From positions 1 to 52,507 of the forward strand of contig CAMDWA010000009.1 of assembly GCA_945877855.1 (NCBI GenBank): 52,507 nt of DNA. Direction: 5' to 3'. This document shows positions 7,618 through 15,769 of this stretch, piece by piece; the stretch's first letter is position 1; each line of letters begins with the position of its first letter. This DNA comes from Thermoflexus hugenholtzii JAD2 (lineage in GTDB: Bacteria > Chloroflexota > Anaerolineae > J036 > Brachytrichaceae). The notes beneath the pieces are model-generated. The model saw nothing but the letters and a program-made list of their open reading frames with translations. It was not told the origin of the DNA and did no database searches. The translations under genes were made by a program, and so were the position numbers.

Positions 7618-7790
7618 GAGATATAAACATTAATGTTAACATTTTTTATTCACATACGAAATAGGATTTATTGCGTATTTACGGCGTTTTTACAAGCGCA
7701 TAACAAAAACATAATAAGCAAAAGATATGCTAATGACCAAGGTTCAAACCTCAAATTATTCACATAAAGCAAATTCCTAAAAGATGTGGG

Positions 7791-7849
7791 GCTGATTTGA
7801 CTATCGATTCCTCAACGTTACGCTTTGAGGAATCGATAGTCAAATCAGC
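7791..7849. repeat. Long hairpin, GATTTnACTAT family, copy 1
   Basis: Perfect 25-base arms (7791-7815, 7825-7849) with a 9-base loop. The outer edge reads GCTGATTTGACTAT and the downstream flank AAAACC. The inner stem differs completely from copies at 8942, 11057 and 36065. The rest of the 293-base gap 7600-7892 is AT-rich and shows no gene. Confidence 0.8.
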
Positions 7850-7892
7850 AAAACCTTCTATCAACTCGGAACCTGATCGAAGCTAAAAATAT

Positions 7893-8921
7893 ATGAAAAA
7901 AACAAAATTAGCCATCGTTGCGGCAAGCACCGTATCATTATTAGTTGCAGGCTCGGCTTATGCCGGTGTTATTAACACTGGCAACCCCAATGCCCCAGTC
8001 AACCAAACCCCTAATCCCGGGCAAAATGCCCAACCCCAACGCCAAAATCGTGGCGGGATGAGTGATAAGGCACAAGCTGGCCCACGTGGGCCACAACAAG
8101 GCTTATTTCATGGCAAAGTGAGCGCCATTGATGGCAACAATTTGGTCTTTGAGCAACCGGCCCGCCCACAACGCCCGAATACAGCCACGCCCACCGCCCC
8201 CACAACAATTAAAGTAGCCACCGATGCTAGCACTAAATTTATTGTAACGGGTGTTGCCAGCCCAAGCCTAGCAAATGTAAAAGCCGGCGATATGGTGACC
8301 GTGCTGCTTCAAAAACCAGTAGATCGCGCGGCGCTCAAAGCCGCATCGGTATTTGTTGCGCCCTTACCCAGCGAAGTGCATGTTGGGGGGAAGGTTGAAA
8401 ATGCATCAGCCACAGGCTTCTCGATAAAATCCCCCCGCGGCACAGACAAGATTAATGTCAGCGCCAGCACCAAAATCATCATTCTGGGCAAGCTTGATGG
8501 CAGCATCGCCGACATCGCCAATGGCGACAATGTGCAAGTAATTGGCAAACCCAGCAGCACCAGCACCGTCGAAGCCAGCCAAATTATCAAGCAAAACAAA
8601 GACGCAGCCCATTTTGGCGGGCAAATCGTCGTCATCAATGGCAATATCGTCACACTTTGGTCACCTCAGGGCGATCAGGTCAATGTTGATGTGGCTAAAG
8701 CCAATTTCGCCAATAACCGCACTGTCGCCGATCTCAAGGTCGGGCAACATTTAGCCGGTGCTGGCGTAAAAAATACTGATGGCAGCATTACAGCCCAAAT
8801 CATTGGCGGCAGCAAAGGCGGCAAGATCGGCCTCGGCGCTAACGGCCCCAAAATGGGTGGCAAAGGTGGGCAAGGGCAAGGTGGTCCACAAAAGAAACAA
8901 GCCCCCGGCACAGGGGTGTAA
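7893..8921 (+). CDS. Secreted DUF5666-repeat protein
   Basis: 342 residues with a clear signal peptide (MKKTKLAIVAASTVSLLVAG, cleavage likely after AYA at residue 24). After an Asn/Pro/Gln-rich linker come three related beta-rich repeats of about 75 residues: FHGKVSAIDGNNLVFE..., VHVGGKVENASATGFSI... and FGGQIVVINGNIVTLW..., matching the DUF5666 pattern in which each unit has a V-x-A-S-T-K/F-type strand. The C-terminus is Gly/Lys/Gln-rich and basic. It is probably exported to the cell surface or medium; no enzymatic motif is seen. Confidence 0.82.
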   Translation: MKKTKLAIVAASTVSLLVAGSAYAGVINTGNPNAPVNQTPNPGQNAQPQRQNRGGMSDKAQAGPRGPQQGLFHGKVSAIDGNNLVFEQPARPQRPNTATPTAPTTIKVATDASTKFIVTGVASPSLANVKAGDMVTVLLQKPVDRAALKAASVFVAPLPSEVHVGGKVENASATGFSIKSPRGTDKINVSASTKIIILGKLDGSIADIANGDNVQVIGKPSSTSTVEASQIIKQNKDAAHFGGQIVVINGNIVTLWSPQGDQVNVDVAKANFANNRTVADLKVGQHLAGAGVKNTDGSITAQIIGGSKGGKIGLGANGPKMGGKGGQGQGGPQKKQAPGTGV

Positions 8922-8941
8922 ATAGATCTGCGCTTGTTTTC

Positions 8942-8996
8942 GCCGATTTTGCTATATTTACGCCAGCAAAGCTAGTGTGAATATAGCGAAATCAGC
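8942..8996. repeat. Hairpin, GATTTnACTAT family, copy 2
   Basis: Arms 8942-8960 and 8978-8996 (19 bases) match except for three C/T transitions. The edge reads GCCGATTTTGCTAT. It lies just after the DUF5666 gene and could serve as its 3' hairpin, but no T-run follows. Confidence 0.6.
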
Positions 8997-9006
8997 CTAT
9001 TTACAA

Positions 9007-9036
9007 CTTGGCGCGCGTCCCCAAACGCGCACCAAG
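9007..9036. repeat. GC-rich hairpin, GCGCGT family, copy 2
   Basis: Arms CTTGGCGCGCGT and ACGCGCACCAAG around CCCCAA. It is the same design as 1265-1296, including the short C-rich loop. Confidence 0.6.
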
Positions 9037-9141
9037 CACGGCTTCCATTAAATAAATATCGCGTTATATACACGATATTTATGGTCTTTGCATGACAGTT
9101 TTTAGGCGCGATTACATCACGTGTAGAATCACCCTAATTTC

Positions 9142-9768
9142 ATGCAGGATTCACTCGACGATTTATATCACGTGCCCCGCCCGCCGCTACTGGTTGTAAT
9201 CTCTGGCCCCTCTGGTGTCGGTAAAGATACCATGTTGATACGCACCAAAGAACGTGGGTTTGAGTTTATGTTTGTAGTCACCATGACTAGCCGCGCCCGC
9301 CGCCCAAATGAAATCGATGGCCGCGATTATTTCTTTGTAAGCAAGCAAAAATTTGAAGAATTAATTGCCGCCAACGAGTTTTTAGAACACAGTGTGGTGT
9401 ATGGCGATTACAAAGGCATCCCCAAAAGCCAAGTACGCGAGGCAATGGCCAGCGGCAATGATGTGGTGATGCGTATCGACGTGCAGGGCGCAGCCAAAAT
9501 TCGCCAAATGGTTCCCAATGTCGTCACCATTTTTCTCATGCCCGATTCAGAAGATGAGTTAATACGGCGGTTGGTTGAGCGCAAGACCGAAACCGCAGAA
9601 GGCCTACAACGCCGCATTGAAACCGCCCGCGACGAAATGAAACGCCGTTATGAATTTGATTATGTGGTGGTCAATCACATCAATCATCAAGATGACGCGG
9701 TTGATGAAATCATTGCCATCATTCGGGCCGAACATTGTCGTAGCCGTCGCACGCCTATCGTATTATAA
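9142..9768 (+). CDS. gmk: Guanylate kinase
   Basis: 208 residues, the usual size. It phosphorylates GMP to GDP with ATP. The P-loop GPSGVGKDT is at residues 22-30; the GMP-binding stretch TSRARRPNEIDGRDYFFVS follows at about 48-66; the lid (RRLVERKTETAEGLQRRI) and the C-terminal YEFDYVVVNHINHQDDAVDEI are standard. A TAGAAT -10 box ends 13 bases before the ATG and no Shine-Dalgarno is seen. The next small gene is on the same strand but has its own promoter. Confidence 0.95.
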   Translation: MQDSLDDLYHVPRPPLLVVISGPSGVGKDTMLIRTKERGFEFMFVVTMTSRARRPNEIDGRDYFFVSKQKFEELIAANEFLEHSVVYGDYKGIPKSQVREAMASGNDVVMRIDVQGAAKIRQMVPNVVTIFLMPDSEDELIRRLVERKTETAEGLQRRIETARDEMKRRYEFDYVVVNHINHQDDAVDEIIAIIRAEHCRSRRTPIVL

Positions 9769-9814
9769 AAAAAGTAATTTCGGCAAAACCCACTTTTTTA
9801 TACCCGATTCCCTC

Positions 9815-9842
9815 TTGCAAATCTAAGGTTGATCCGTATAAT
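9815..9842 (+). promoter_or_regulatory. Promoter of the 64-residue gene
   Basis: TTGCAA (9815-9820), a 16-base spacer and TATAAT (9837-9842), 14 bases before the ATG. There is no Shine-Dalgarno in the short leader. Confidence 0.6.
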
Positions 9843-9856
9843 TAATCATCCAACAA

Positions 9857-10051
9857 ATGGTAACACCTATAAAACCCGTTAACTCTGGCGTGATGGGCCC
9901 GACTAAAATTGAAAAATCCATCATGGAAGCAATCAAAACGGCCAAGCTCGGTTTGCCGGATTGGAACGCCCTTGCCAAGCAAGAACATGTCTCACTTGAT
10001 TATTTAATGCAGCGCGTAGACTGGATGCGACGCATGAATATGATTCGCTAA
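9857..10051 (+). CDS. Small conserved-looking hypothetical protein
   Basis: 64 residues: an N-terminal variable part and then two amphipathic helices (KIEKSIMEAIKTAKLG and WNALAKQEHVSLDYLMQRVDWMRR). The second part resembles a short helix-turn-helix but is too small for a firm call. Its position between gmk and a GNAT gene, its own good promoter and clean start and stop support it being real. It is not the RNA polymerase omega subunit that often follows gmk. Confidence 0.5.
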   Translation: MVTPIKPVNSGVMGPTKIEKSIMEAIKTAKLGLPDWNALAKQEHVSLDYLMQRVDWMRRMNMIR

Positions 10052-10078
10052 TACTGCCAAAACCCGTTCCAAACGATC

Positions 10079-11023
10079 ATGCCGATTCCCTCTGGGATTC
10101 AAGTTGTTCCGGCCAAACCGCTCGAGTTACATCGCATTCTTGGGCAGCTTAGCCCAGCCGACCTTGACCAACTTGACCCACTGCTGGGCGATTGGATGCG
10201 TCGTTTTCTTGGTCGGCAGGCATTGGCGGCCTTGGTGCTGCCAACCTCTGGTTCGGTTTTCATCGGCCTGAGCAGCCTTGAACCCGCTGGTTTCATTTTT
10301 GTCGAGCGTATTCGTCAAGTAGCGCAATTGCGAGCGTGGGCGGTGGCCCCCGATATGCGTCGGCGCGGCGTTGCGCAAGCCATGTTAAAACATGTCGAGC
10401 GACATGCCCGTGATCGTGGGGTGCATTGGATGTTTATGACCATCCAATCGGGCAATACGCCAGCCGTGCAAACGGCTTTAGATGCTGGCTTTCGGCGCTA
10501 TTTACCCCAATATCTATACCGTGAATCTTCTGCGATGTTAGCGGTGGGCGCTGGCGATGCTTATGTCTTGCCCGCCGAAGATGTCGTTTTACAACATTGG
10601 CACCGCCGCGAAGTGGAAAGTGGGGATGCATGGGCCGCAGCATTAATTACCGATACACTACTGCCCTACATTTTGCCCGATCCCGGACGCACCTATCGTT
10701 GCATCTTGCACGATCGTGAGGTCGGGGCGATTCGGGTGGCAACACTTGACAATATCGGGGTGGCTGGGTCAGCCGATGTCAATAACCACATTCAACATGT
10801 CAGCCTATGGTTTTGGTGTGACCCATCGATTTGGAACACCCCCATCGAACTAAACTGTGTGCGAGCCGCCTTAAACACCCTGCAACACACCCCCGATATG
10901 ATCGATTTGCATATTGGCAGCCTCGATCATCTAAAACGATCATTACCCCAATATAAAGCATTAGGGTTTAAACCCAAAGTAACCCCACGTTGGTTGATGC
11001 TAAAGTCGTTATTGCCAAGTTAA
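10079..11023 (+). CDS. GNAT-family N-acetyltransferase, probable tandem GNAT fold
   Basis: 314 residues. The acetyl-CoA-binding motif A is clear in the first half: LRAWAVAPDMRRRGVAQAML, with the pyrophosphate loop RRRGVA at residues 94-99, and TIQSGNTPAVQTALDAGF downstream. The second half (about 170-314) has no classic loop and may be a degenerate second GNAT domain that helps bind the acceptor. The gene starts 27 bases after the 64-residue gene. The acceptor is unknown. Confidence 0.82.
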   Translation: MPIPSGIQVVPAKPLELHRILGQLSPADLDQLDPLLGDWMRRFLGRQALAALVLPTSGSVFIGLSSLEPAGFIFVERIRQVAQLRAWAVAPDMRRRGVAQAMLKHVERHARDRGVHWMFMTIQSGNTPAVQTALDAGFRRYLPQYLYRESSAMLAVGAGDAYVLPAEDVVLQHWHRREVESGDAWAAALITDTLLPYILPDPGRTYRCILHDREVGAIRVATLDNIGVAGSADVNNHIQHVSLWFWCDPSIWNTPIELNCVRAALNTLQHTPDMIDLHIGSLDHLKRSLPQYKALGFKPKVTPRWLMLKSLLPS

Positions 11024-11056
11024 GCTATACCAATAACGGGTAAAAATTGAGGAAAT

Positions 11057-11111
11057 GCCGATCTTACTATATTGCTGTGGGCTATGCCCGCAGCAATATA
11101 GTGAGATCGGC
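11057..11111. repeat. Long hairpin, GATTTnACTAT family, copy 3
   Basis: Arms 11057-11081 and 11087-11111 (25 bases, two C/T differences) with a 5-base loop. The edge reads GCCGATCTTACTAT and the flank GAAAACC, as after copy 1. A half-element (GATAGTGATTTCGGCACC) follows at about 11173-11190. Confidence 0.75.
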
Positions 11112-11196
11112 GAAAACCACATTTTTAAACCTTGTTTAGTATAAAAAATTGCCCCACCCGCTAGAGATAGGACGATAGTGATTTCGGCACCCCCTG

Positions 11197-12354
11197 CTAT
11201 AAATTGCTGGCCGATTTTAAAAACCGTAGGGTGCGTTGCATCGCCAAATCAAAATTGCCATACAAATTATGGTCATCATTGTCATAATAATAGGCTTCAA
11301 CATCACCTTTCACCGCGTGAATCCGTTCTACTAATTTCTCGGTCAACACAGTGGGCACAAGCGTGTCGGGCCGTGCATGATGCAATTGCAGTGGCCCCGA
11401 TAAATCAGCCACATAGCTAGTGGCCGAAATTACATCCCAAAAATCGGGGCGCTCGCTGGGTTTGCCAAATTGCTCAAAAAAAACATCACGCCATGTGCGG
11501 GTGTCGCTGGGTGAAATAGAGTTGAGGGTGGTACGCGGGGTGCGGCTAAAATGCAAATCCGCAATCTCGGTAAATGAACCAACCGTGCCGCCCCAAATAA
11601 CACCGGCTTTGATTTCTTTCGAGATCACCATCGCCCGTAAACTGATATGCCCGCCCATCGAGTGCCCCCACATTACAACATTATTTGGGTCGGCCTCTGG
11701 CAAGGTCTTTAATGAGGCAAGGGCATTTAATACATCATTGGTGTAATCAGGAAACCCGTAATTGTTTGGCGAACCCTCAGATTGGTCATGACCACGATAA
11801 TCGGACTTGAAGGTGATGAAACCAGACCGCGCTAAACGGTCTTGTGTCATGACATATTTTTCATTGGTGCGATAGTCTTTTGGGGGAATAAACCCATGAT
11901 TAAAGACTAAGATCGGGTGTCCATTGGCTAGTTTTGGCGTATTGGGAACCGTCAACAACCCATTAATCTTGAGACCATCAGAGCGATAAGACACAATTGA
12001 ACGGGTGTAATTTGCGCCGGGCGCAAGTGCTTGGCCAAATGTTATTGCGCTTCCCGGATAGCGACGCTGTCGCCCTGCCAAAATAGTGAGTGGATGCAGC
12101 GGCTGCGCGGGCGTTGCTGTTGCAGTGGGTATTGGTGATGGGCTAGGGGTCAGCGTTGGCGCTGGTGTCATTGTTGGCGGGGGCGCGGTTGCAGTTGGCA
12201 AACTGGTCGGTGTAGGGGCAAAAGTAACCCCGATCACCGGTGTCGCCACAGTCGTTGGTGATGATGTAGCACACCCCATTAGCGCGGCACTGGGTAACAA
12301 GCCTAAGGCGCTGCGCAAGAATAATCTACGATTTATTTTTGGGGGCATGCTCAA
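11197..12354 (-). CDS. Tat-exported lipoprotein alpha/beta hydrolase (S9-like)
   Basis: 385 residues. The N-terminus has a twin-arginine motif (NRRLFLRSALG, residues 8-18) and a lipobox LMGC with Cys28, then a Pro/Thr/Ala linker to about residue 85 and an alpha/beta hydrolase of the prolyl-oligopeptidase/dienelactone type. The catalytic Ser is 232 in WGHSMGG, the Asp is 330 (HHARPDT) and the His is 362 (DNDDHNLY). The frame begins at TTG 12354; the ATG at 12348 is an alternative. TATACT and TAAAAT -10-like boxes are close upstream. It is probably a cell-surface esterase or peptidase. Confidence 0.85.
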   Translation of the reverse strand: MSMPPKINRRLFLRSALGLLPSAALMGCATSSPTTVATPVIGVTFAPTPTSLPTATAPPPTMTPAPTLTPSPSPIPTATATPAQPLHPLTILAGRQRRYPGSAITFGQALAPGANYTRSIVSYRSDGLKINGLLTVPNTPKLANGHPILVFNHGFIPPKDYRTNEKYVMTQDRLARSGFITFKSDYRGHDQSEGSPNNYGFPDYTNDVLNALASLKTLPEADPNNVVMWGHSMGGHISLRAMVISKEIKAGVIWGGTVGSFTEIADLHFSRTPRTTLNSISPSDTRTWRDVFFEQFGKPSERPDFWDVISATSYVADLSGPLQLHHARPDTLVPTVLTEKLVERIHAVKGDVEAYYYDNDDHNLYGNFDLAMQRTLRFLKSASNL

Positions 12355-12419
12355 TTCATTTTAAGTATAGGTGTGCGATAAAACCCTTTTTGGATTAACA
12401 GCCACGACCGCCCTCTCCC

Positions 12420-12869
12420 CTACTCCTCATCCACCATCGCCCAAACTTGCGACTTATGCAGCAAAACCATCCCCACCCCAATCAACACAAATGCGATGAG
12501 CGACAACAAGGGCACCGCCAACCAAGTACTACGGGTGCTAATCATGAGCAAATCGACCTCACATGGCACTGCGCTAAATACATTACACGGTGCAGGCGGA
12601 AAAATGTGCATGACTTCCATGTAGTGATAAAACGCAATACTGCCACCAATCAAACACATAGGCAAGACCAATTTAGGCAATTTTTGCCAACGAATATAAA
12701 CCGCTATTGGCAAAATGATTGCCAATGGATACATAAACGCCCGCTGTGCCCAGCACAAGGGGCACGGCGGCCAGCGCAGCATTTCGCTCATATACAAACT
12801 GCCCGTCATCGCCACCCACGATACCAATAAAGCCACATATGGGGCCATTTCACCAAATATTTTTAACAT
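12420..12869 (-). CDS. DsbB/BdbC-family disulfide bond formation protein
   Basis: 149 residues with four predicted membrane helices. The periplasm-facing redox pairs are visible: Cys36 and Cys39 in PPCPLCWAQR, and Cys95 and Cys103 in PAPCNVFSAVPCEVD. This is the layout of DsbB-like quinone oxidoreductases that reoxidise a DsbA partner. No DsbA is in the window. The gene is separated from the divergent ATPase regulator by a heptamer array. Confidence 0.9.
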   Translation of the reverse strand: MLKIFGEMAPYVALLVSWVAMTGSLYMSEMLRWPPCPLCWAQRAFMYPLAIILPIAVYIRWQKLPKLVLPMCLIGGSIAFYHYMEVMHIFPPAPCNVFSAVPCEVDLLMISTRSTWLAVPLLSLIAFVLIGVGMVLLHKSQVWAMVDEE

Positions 12870-12875
12870 AATAAA

Positions 12876-12985
12876 GAAAGCTATGAGCCATGAGCCATGA
12901 GCTATAAGTCACAAGTCGCGGTTCATGGCTCAAAGCTCATGGCTCATAGCTCACGGCTCAAAGCCCAAAGCTCACCGCTCATGGC
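12876..12985. repeat. Heptamer array (GGCTCAT/GAGCCAT type)
   Basis: About 15 units of the GGCTCAT family (AGCTCAC, GGCTCAA, AGCCCAA, CGCTCAT), starting with the reverse word (GAGCCAT) so the two halves can pair. It fills the intergenic space between dsbB and the ATPase regulator gene. Confidence 0.8.
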
Positions 12986-12997
12986 TATTTTAACAAG

Positions 12998-13003
12998 TAA
13001 AAT
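12998..13003 (+). promoter_or_regulatory. -10 box of the ATPase-wHTH gene
   Basis: TAAAAT seven bases before the ATG at 13011. No Shine-Dalgarno is present, because the space upstream is a heptamer array. Confidence 0.45.
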
Positions 13004-13010
13004 ATAACGC

Positions 13011-14354
13011 ATGTTGCGTTCGGCAGATTTATTTACTTTGTTTACCGCCATCCGAGATGGCGAATGTGTGTCTATTGTTGGGTTGAGCAATATGGGCAAA
13101 TCGCGCTTTTTGCGCGAGGTGACCTCACCAATCGTGCGTGAACGTTTTTTGCAAGACCCAAGCCGAGCATGGCTATTTGTTTATGTCGATTGTAATTTGA
13201 TGGCCGAACGCAGCGAACAAGGCCTACGCGAATTAATTTTACGCAGTGCCATCGAAGAATTACAGCGCAACCAAGCCAGCCTAGATTTAACAGCCCAACT
13301 CGATGCTTGTTATCAACAAGTCATCGAGCCACAATCCCCCATTCGCAGCCCATTGGCATTTACCCGCGCCATTGGGTTGTTGTGCGAACACAGCGGGCGC
13401 ACTGTGGTGATTTTGTTTGATGAATTTGACGACCCCTTTGAAACACTTGAAGGCCGTGCATTTTTAAATTTACGCGCCACCAAAGATCGCTACCGCGAAG
13501 CCTTAATTTATATTACCGCCACCGATCGCCGTTTGGGTGACATTCGTAACGACCGCGAACATGGTGAATTTATTGAATTGGTCGGCCCTCGGGTGCAATG
13601 GCTAGGGTTTCTAAACCGCGAAGATGCGCGGGCGCTGGGTCAACAATTGGCCCAAGCACGTGGCGAAGCCTTGGGCGATGAAGCACTCGATTTTATTGTG
13701 GCCCAAGCTGGGGGGCACCCGGGTCTGATGCGCAGTGTGATTGGCACCCTGATGCGCACCGGCATTGGCACGCCCCTCAATGCGCGAATGGATGCCTTGC
13801 GCCAAACCGAACAACTGATTGAACATGACCCCAATGTGCGGGCCGAATGTGACAAACTATGGGTACAATTGAGCGCCACCGAGCAAGCCGCTTTGTTGGC
13901 CCATGCCACCGGCGACCCCGAAGATGCCTTGACCTTGGAACAATTGCGTATTAAACGCATATTGGCCCGCCCCAATGAGGGCGAAGACCGGCGAGCCGTA
14001 ACGGGTGAGGTATGGCGTAGTTATCTCAATCGACAAGCCATTCTGCGGATGGGAACCCGCCGCACCGTGCGGGTCGATATTGATTCGGGCGAGGTATATG
14101 TCAATGAGCGCAAAATTGAACCGTTGACCGATCTCGAATACAAATTATTGTTACTGCTTTACGGACGCTTAAACAAAATTGTCGATAAATACACCATCGT
14201 CACCAATGTCTGGGGGGAAGGATATTTAGAAGATGTAGACGATGTGCGGATCGAAAAATTGGTCAGCCGCTTACGCGCCAAATTAGAGCCAAACGCCACC
14301 GACCCCAAATATCTCACCACTGTGCGTGGGCGTGGGTATCGGTTGGTGGGTTAA
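13011..14354 (+). CDS. AAA ATPase fused to OmpR-type winged helix
   Basis: 447 residues. The N-terminal ATPase has an unusual P-loop (GLSNMGKSR, residues 24-32) and a Walker B region VVILFDEFDD near 128-137, as in ORC/STAND-like AAA ATPases; GGHPGLMRSVIGTLMR after it is typical of that group. The last 99 residues are an OmpR/PhoB-type winged helix (IEPLTDLEYKLLLLLYGR to VRGRGYRLVG). There is no receiver domain, so this is a one-protein sensor-regulator presumably switched by nucleotide or ligand binding. No target is evident; the convergent neighbour is a CLC transporter. Confidence 0.85.
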   Translation: MLRSADLFTLFTAIRDGECVSIVGLSNMGKSRFLREVTSPIVRERFLQDPSRAWLFVYVDCNLMAERSEQGLRELILRSAIEELQRNQASLDLTAQLDACYQQVIEPQSPIRSPLAFTRAIGLLCEHSGRTVVILFDEFDDPFETLEGRAFLNLRATKDRYREALIYITATDRRLGDIRNDREHGEFIELVGPRVQWLGFLNREDARALGQQLAQARGEALGDEALDFIVAQAGGHPGLMRSVIGTLMRTGIGTPLNARMDALRQTEQLIEHDPNVRAECDKLWVQLSATEQAALLAHATGDPEDALTLEQLRIKRILARPNEGEDRRAVTGEVWRSYLNRQAILRMGTRRTVRVDIDSGEVYVNERKIEPLTDLEYKLLLLLYGRLNKIVDKYTIVTNVWGEGYLEDVDDVRIEKLVSRLRAKLEPNATDPKYLTTVRGRGYRLVG

Positions 14355-14360
14355 AGCACT

Positions 14361-14404
14361 GCCCCTCCCCAACCCCCGCCTGCTAGGAGGGGTTTGGGGA
14401 GGGC
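14361..14404. terminator. Probable bidirectional terminator hairpin
   Basis: A C-rich arm (14361-14376) pairs with a G-rich arm (14389-14404) between two convergent genes. The stem is strong but has no clear T-run. Confidence 0.5.
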
Positions 14405-14406
14405 GA

Positions 14407-15741
14407 TCATATCGATTTACGCCGCGCCGAAAAATCGCGTAATCGCTCATTCTCACGGGCATCGATACCCGGTGATTTTGTCACCCCGATACGCTGCGTA
14501 ATATAAATGCTACGATGCCCAGACGCAAGGTAAGCCATGACACAAATTAACAACACATAAACAATTGCGCCGCCGCCAAATAATTCAATACCCATCAAGG
14601 CGCAGGCAATGGGGGCGTTGCTTGCGCCGGCAAAAACCGCCACAAAACCGAGCATTGCCATAAACGCCGGGTCCACATTCAACACCCGCCCCAATGTGCT
14701 GCCCAATGTGGCCCCAATCACAAACAACGGTGTCACCTCGCCACCCAAAAAGCCCGTGCCAAGCGTGAGTGCGGTATAAATTAATTTGAGTAAAAATGCC
14801 AAAATGAAGACATCTTGCCCTTGCGTGCTGCGCACAGCCAACGGCACACCCAGGCCAAGATAATCATTGGCCGAGATGCCCACCCCACCCAACGCCAATG
14901 TGAGAGCAATGATAATCACCCCACCCACGACAGGGCGCAAAGCCGGGTTATGAATGCGTGTCATCATGTGTTTAATGGCATGATTTAGCTCGATAAATAA
15001 ATGACTGACGAGGCCGCATAACACCCCCGCCCCCGCCACTTTAACCAGCAACAAGGGCGCAATTTCGACATGGGCTAATCGGGGGTAATGGGTATGCGCC
15101 ACGCCCAACACCCGCACGACCAAATCGCCGACATAAGCCGCAATCAAACACGGCAACAACCCCTCATAACGAATCCGCCCGATGGTTTGCACTTCCATCC
15201 CAAATACCGCCCCAGCCACTGGCGTGCCAAAGACCGCCCCAAACCCACCACTAATACCCGCCATCAACATCAGCCGCCGCTCGTGAGAAGTGGGTTGCAG
15301 TGTGATGGGGAAATGCTGCTGCAACCATTGCCGCAAGCCATCGGCCAAACTCGCGCCCATTTGCAGGGCGGTGCCTTCGCGGCCCGCCGAGCCACCAAAC
15401 AAATGGGTGACAACGGTTCCAAATAAAATCAGCGGGGCCATGCGCCGCGGAATTCGCACTTGGTTGCTATGCACCTCTTCGATGACAAGGTTATTGCCTT
15501 GCACTGCAATACCGCCAAAGCGCTGATAAATCCATCCCACCGCAAAGCCAGCCAAGGGCAGGCCAAATAGCAAATTTGGGTTGGCGATACGGGTTTGGGT
15601 GGCCCAATCGAGGCTAACCAGAAAAATAGCTGAGGCAAAACCAGCTAAAACGCCAATACTGCCCCCCAGCATCAGCCATTTAACTAAAAATTTGGTAAAT
15701 AAATGAAGATCACGAAAGTGAAGGCAGAAGCGTTGCCACAT
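14407..15741 (-). CDS. CLC-family transporter, fluoride/proton antiporter (CLC-F) type
   Basis: 444 residues with about ten to twelve membrane helices. The three ion-path motifs are those of the fluoride-specific branch: GNNLV at residues 82-86 in place of the chloride motif GSGIP, GREGT at 120-124 in place of GREGP, and GFLGGEVTPLF at 330-340. Known CLC-F proteins exchange fluoride for protons and protect against fluoride. The gene follows lacI by 28 bases on the same strand, too little room for a fluoride riboswitch. The basic cytoplasmic tail is about 35 residues. Placement beside a sugar regulator seems accidental. Confidence 0.85.
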   Translation of the reverse strand: MWQRFCLHFRDLHLFTKFLVKWLMLGGSIGVLAGFASAIFLVSLDWATQTRIANPNLLFGLPLAGFAVGWIYQRFGGIAVQGNNLVIEEVHSNQVRIPRRMAPLILFGTVVTHLFGGSAGREGTALQMGASLADGLRQWLQQHFPITLQPTSHERRLMLMAGISGGFGAVFGTPVAGAVFGMEVQTIGRIRYEGLLPCLIAAYVGDLVVRVLGVAHTHYPRLAHVEIAPLLLVKVAGAGVLCGLVSHLFIELNHAIKHMMTRIHNPALRPVVGGVIIIALTLALGGVGISANDYLGLGVPLAVRSTQGQDVFILAFLLKLIYTALTLGTGFLGGEVTPLFVIGATLGSTLGRVLNVDPAFMAMLGFVAVFAGASNAPIACALMGIELFGGGAIVYVLLICVMAYLASGHRSIYITQRIGVTKSPGIDARENERLRDFSARRKSI

Positions 15742-15769
15742 AAAGGCTAATTATCCGGCAAGAGCAGCA

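Noticed and set aside
15742-15769. Fluoride riboswitch upstream of the CLC-F gene
   Set aside because: Only 28 bases separate the genes, and no GGCGATGG/CC-rich pseudoknot pattern is present there.
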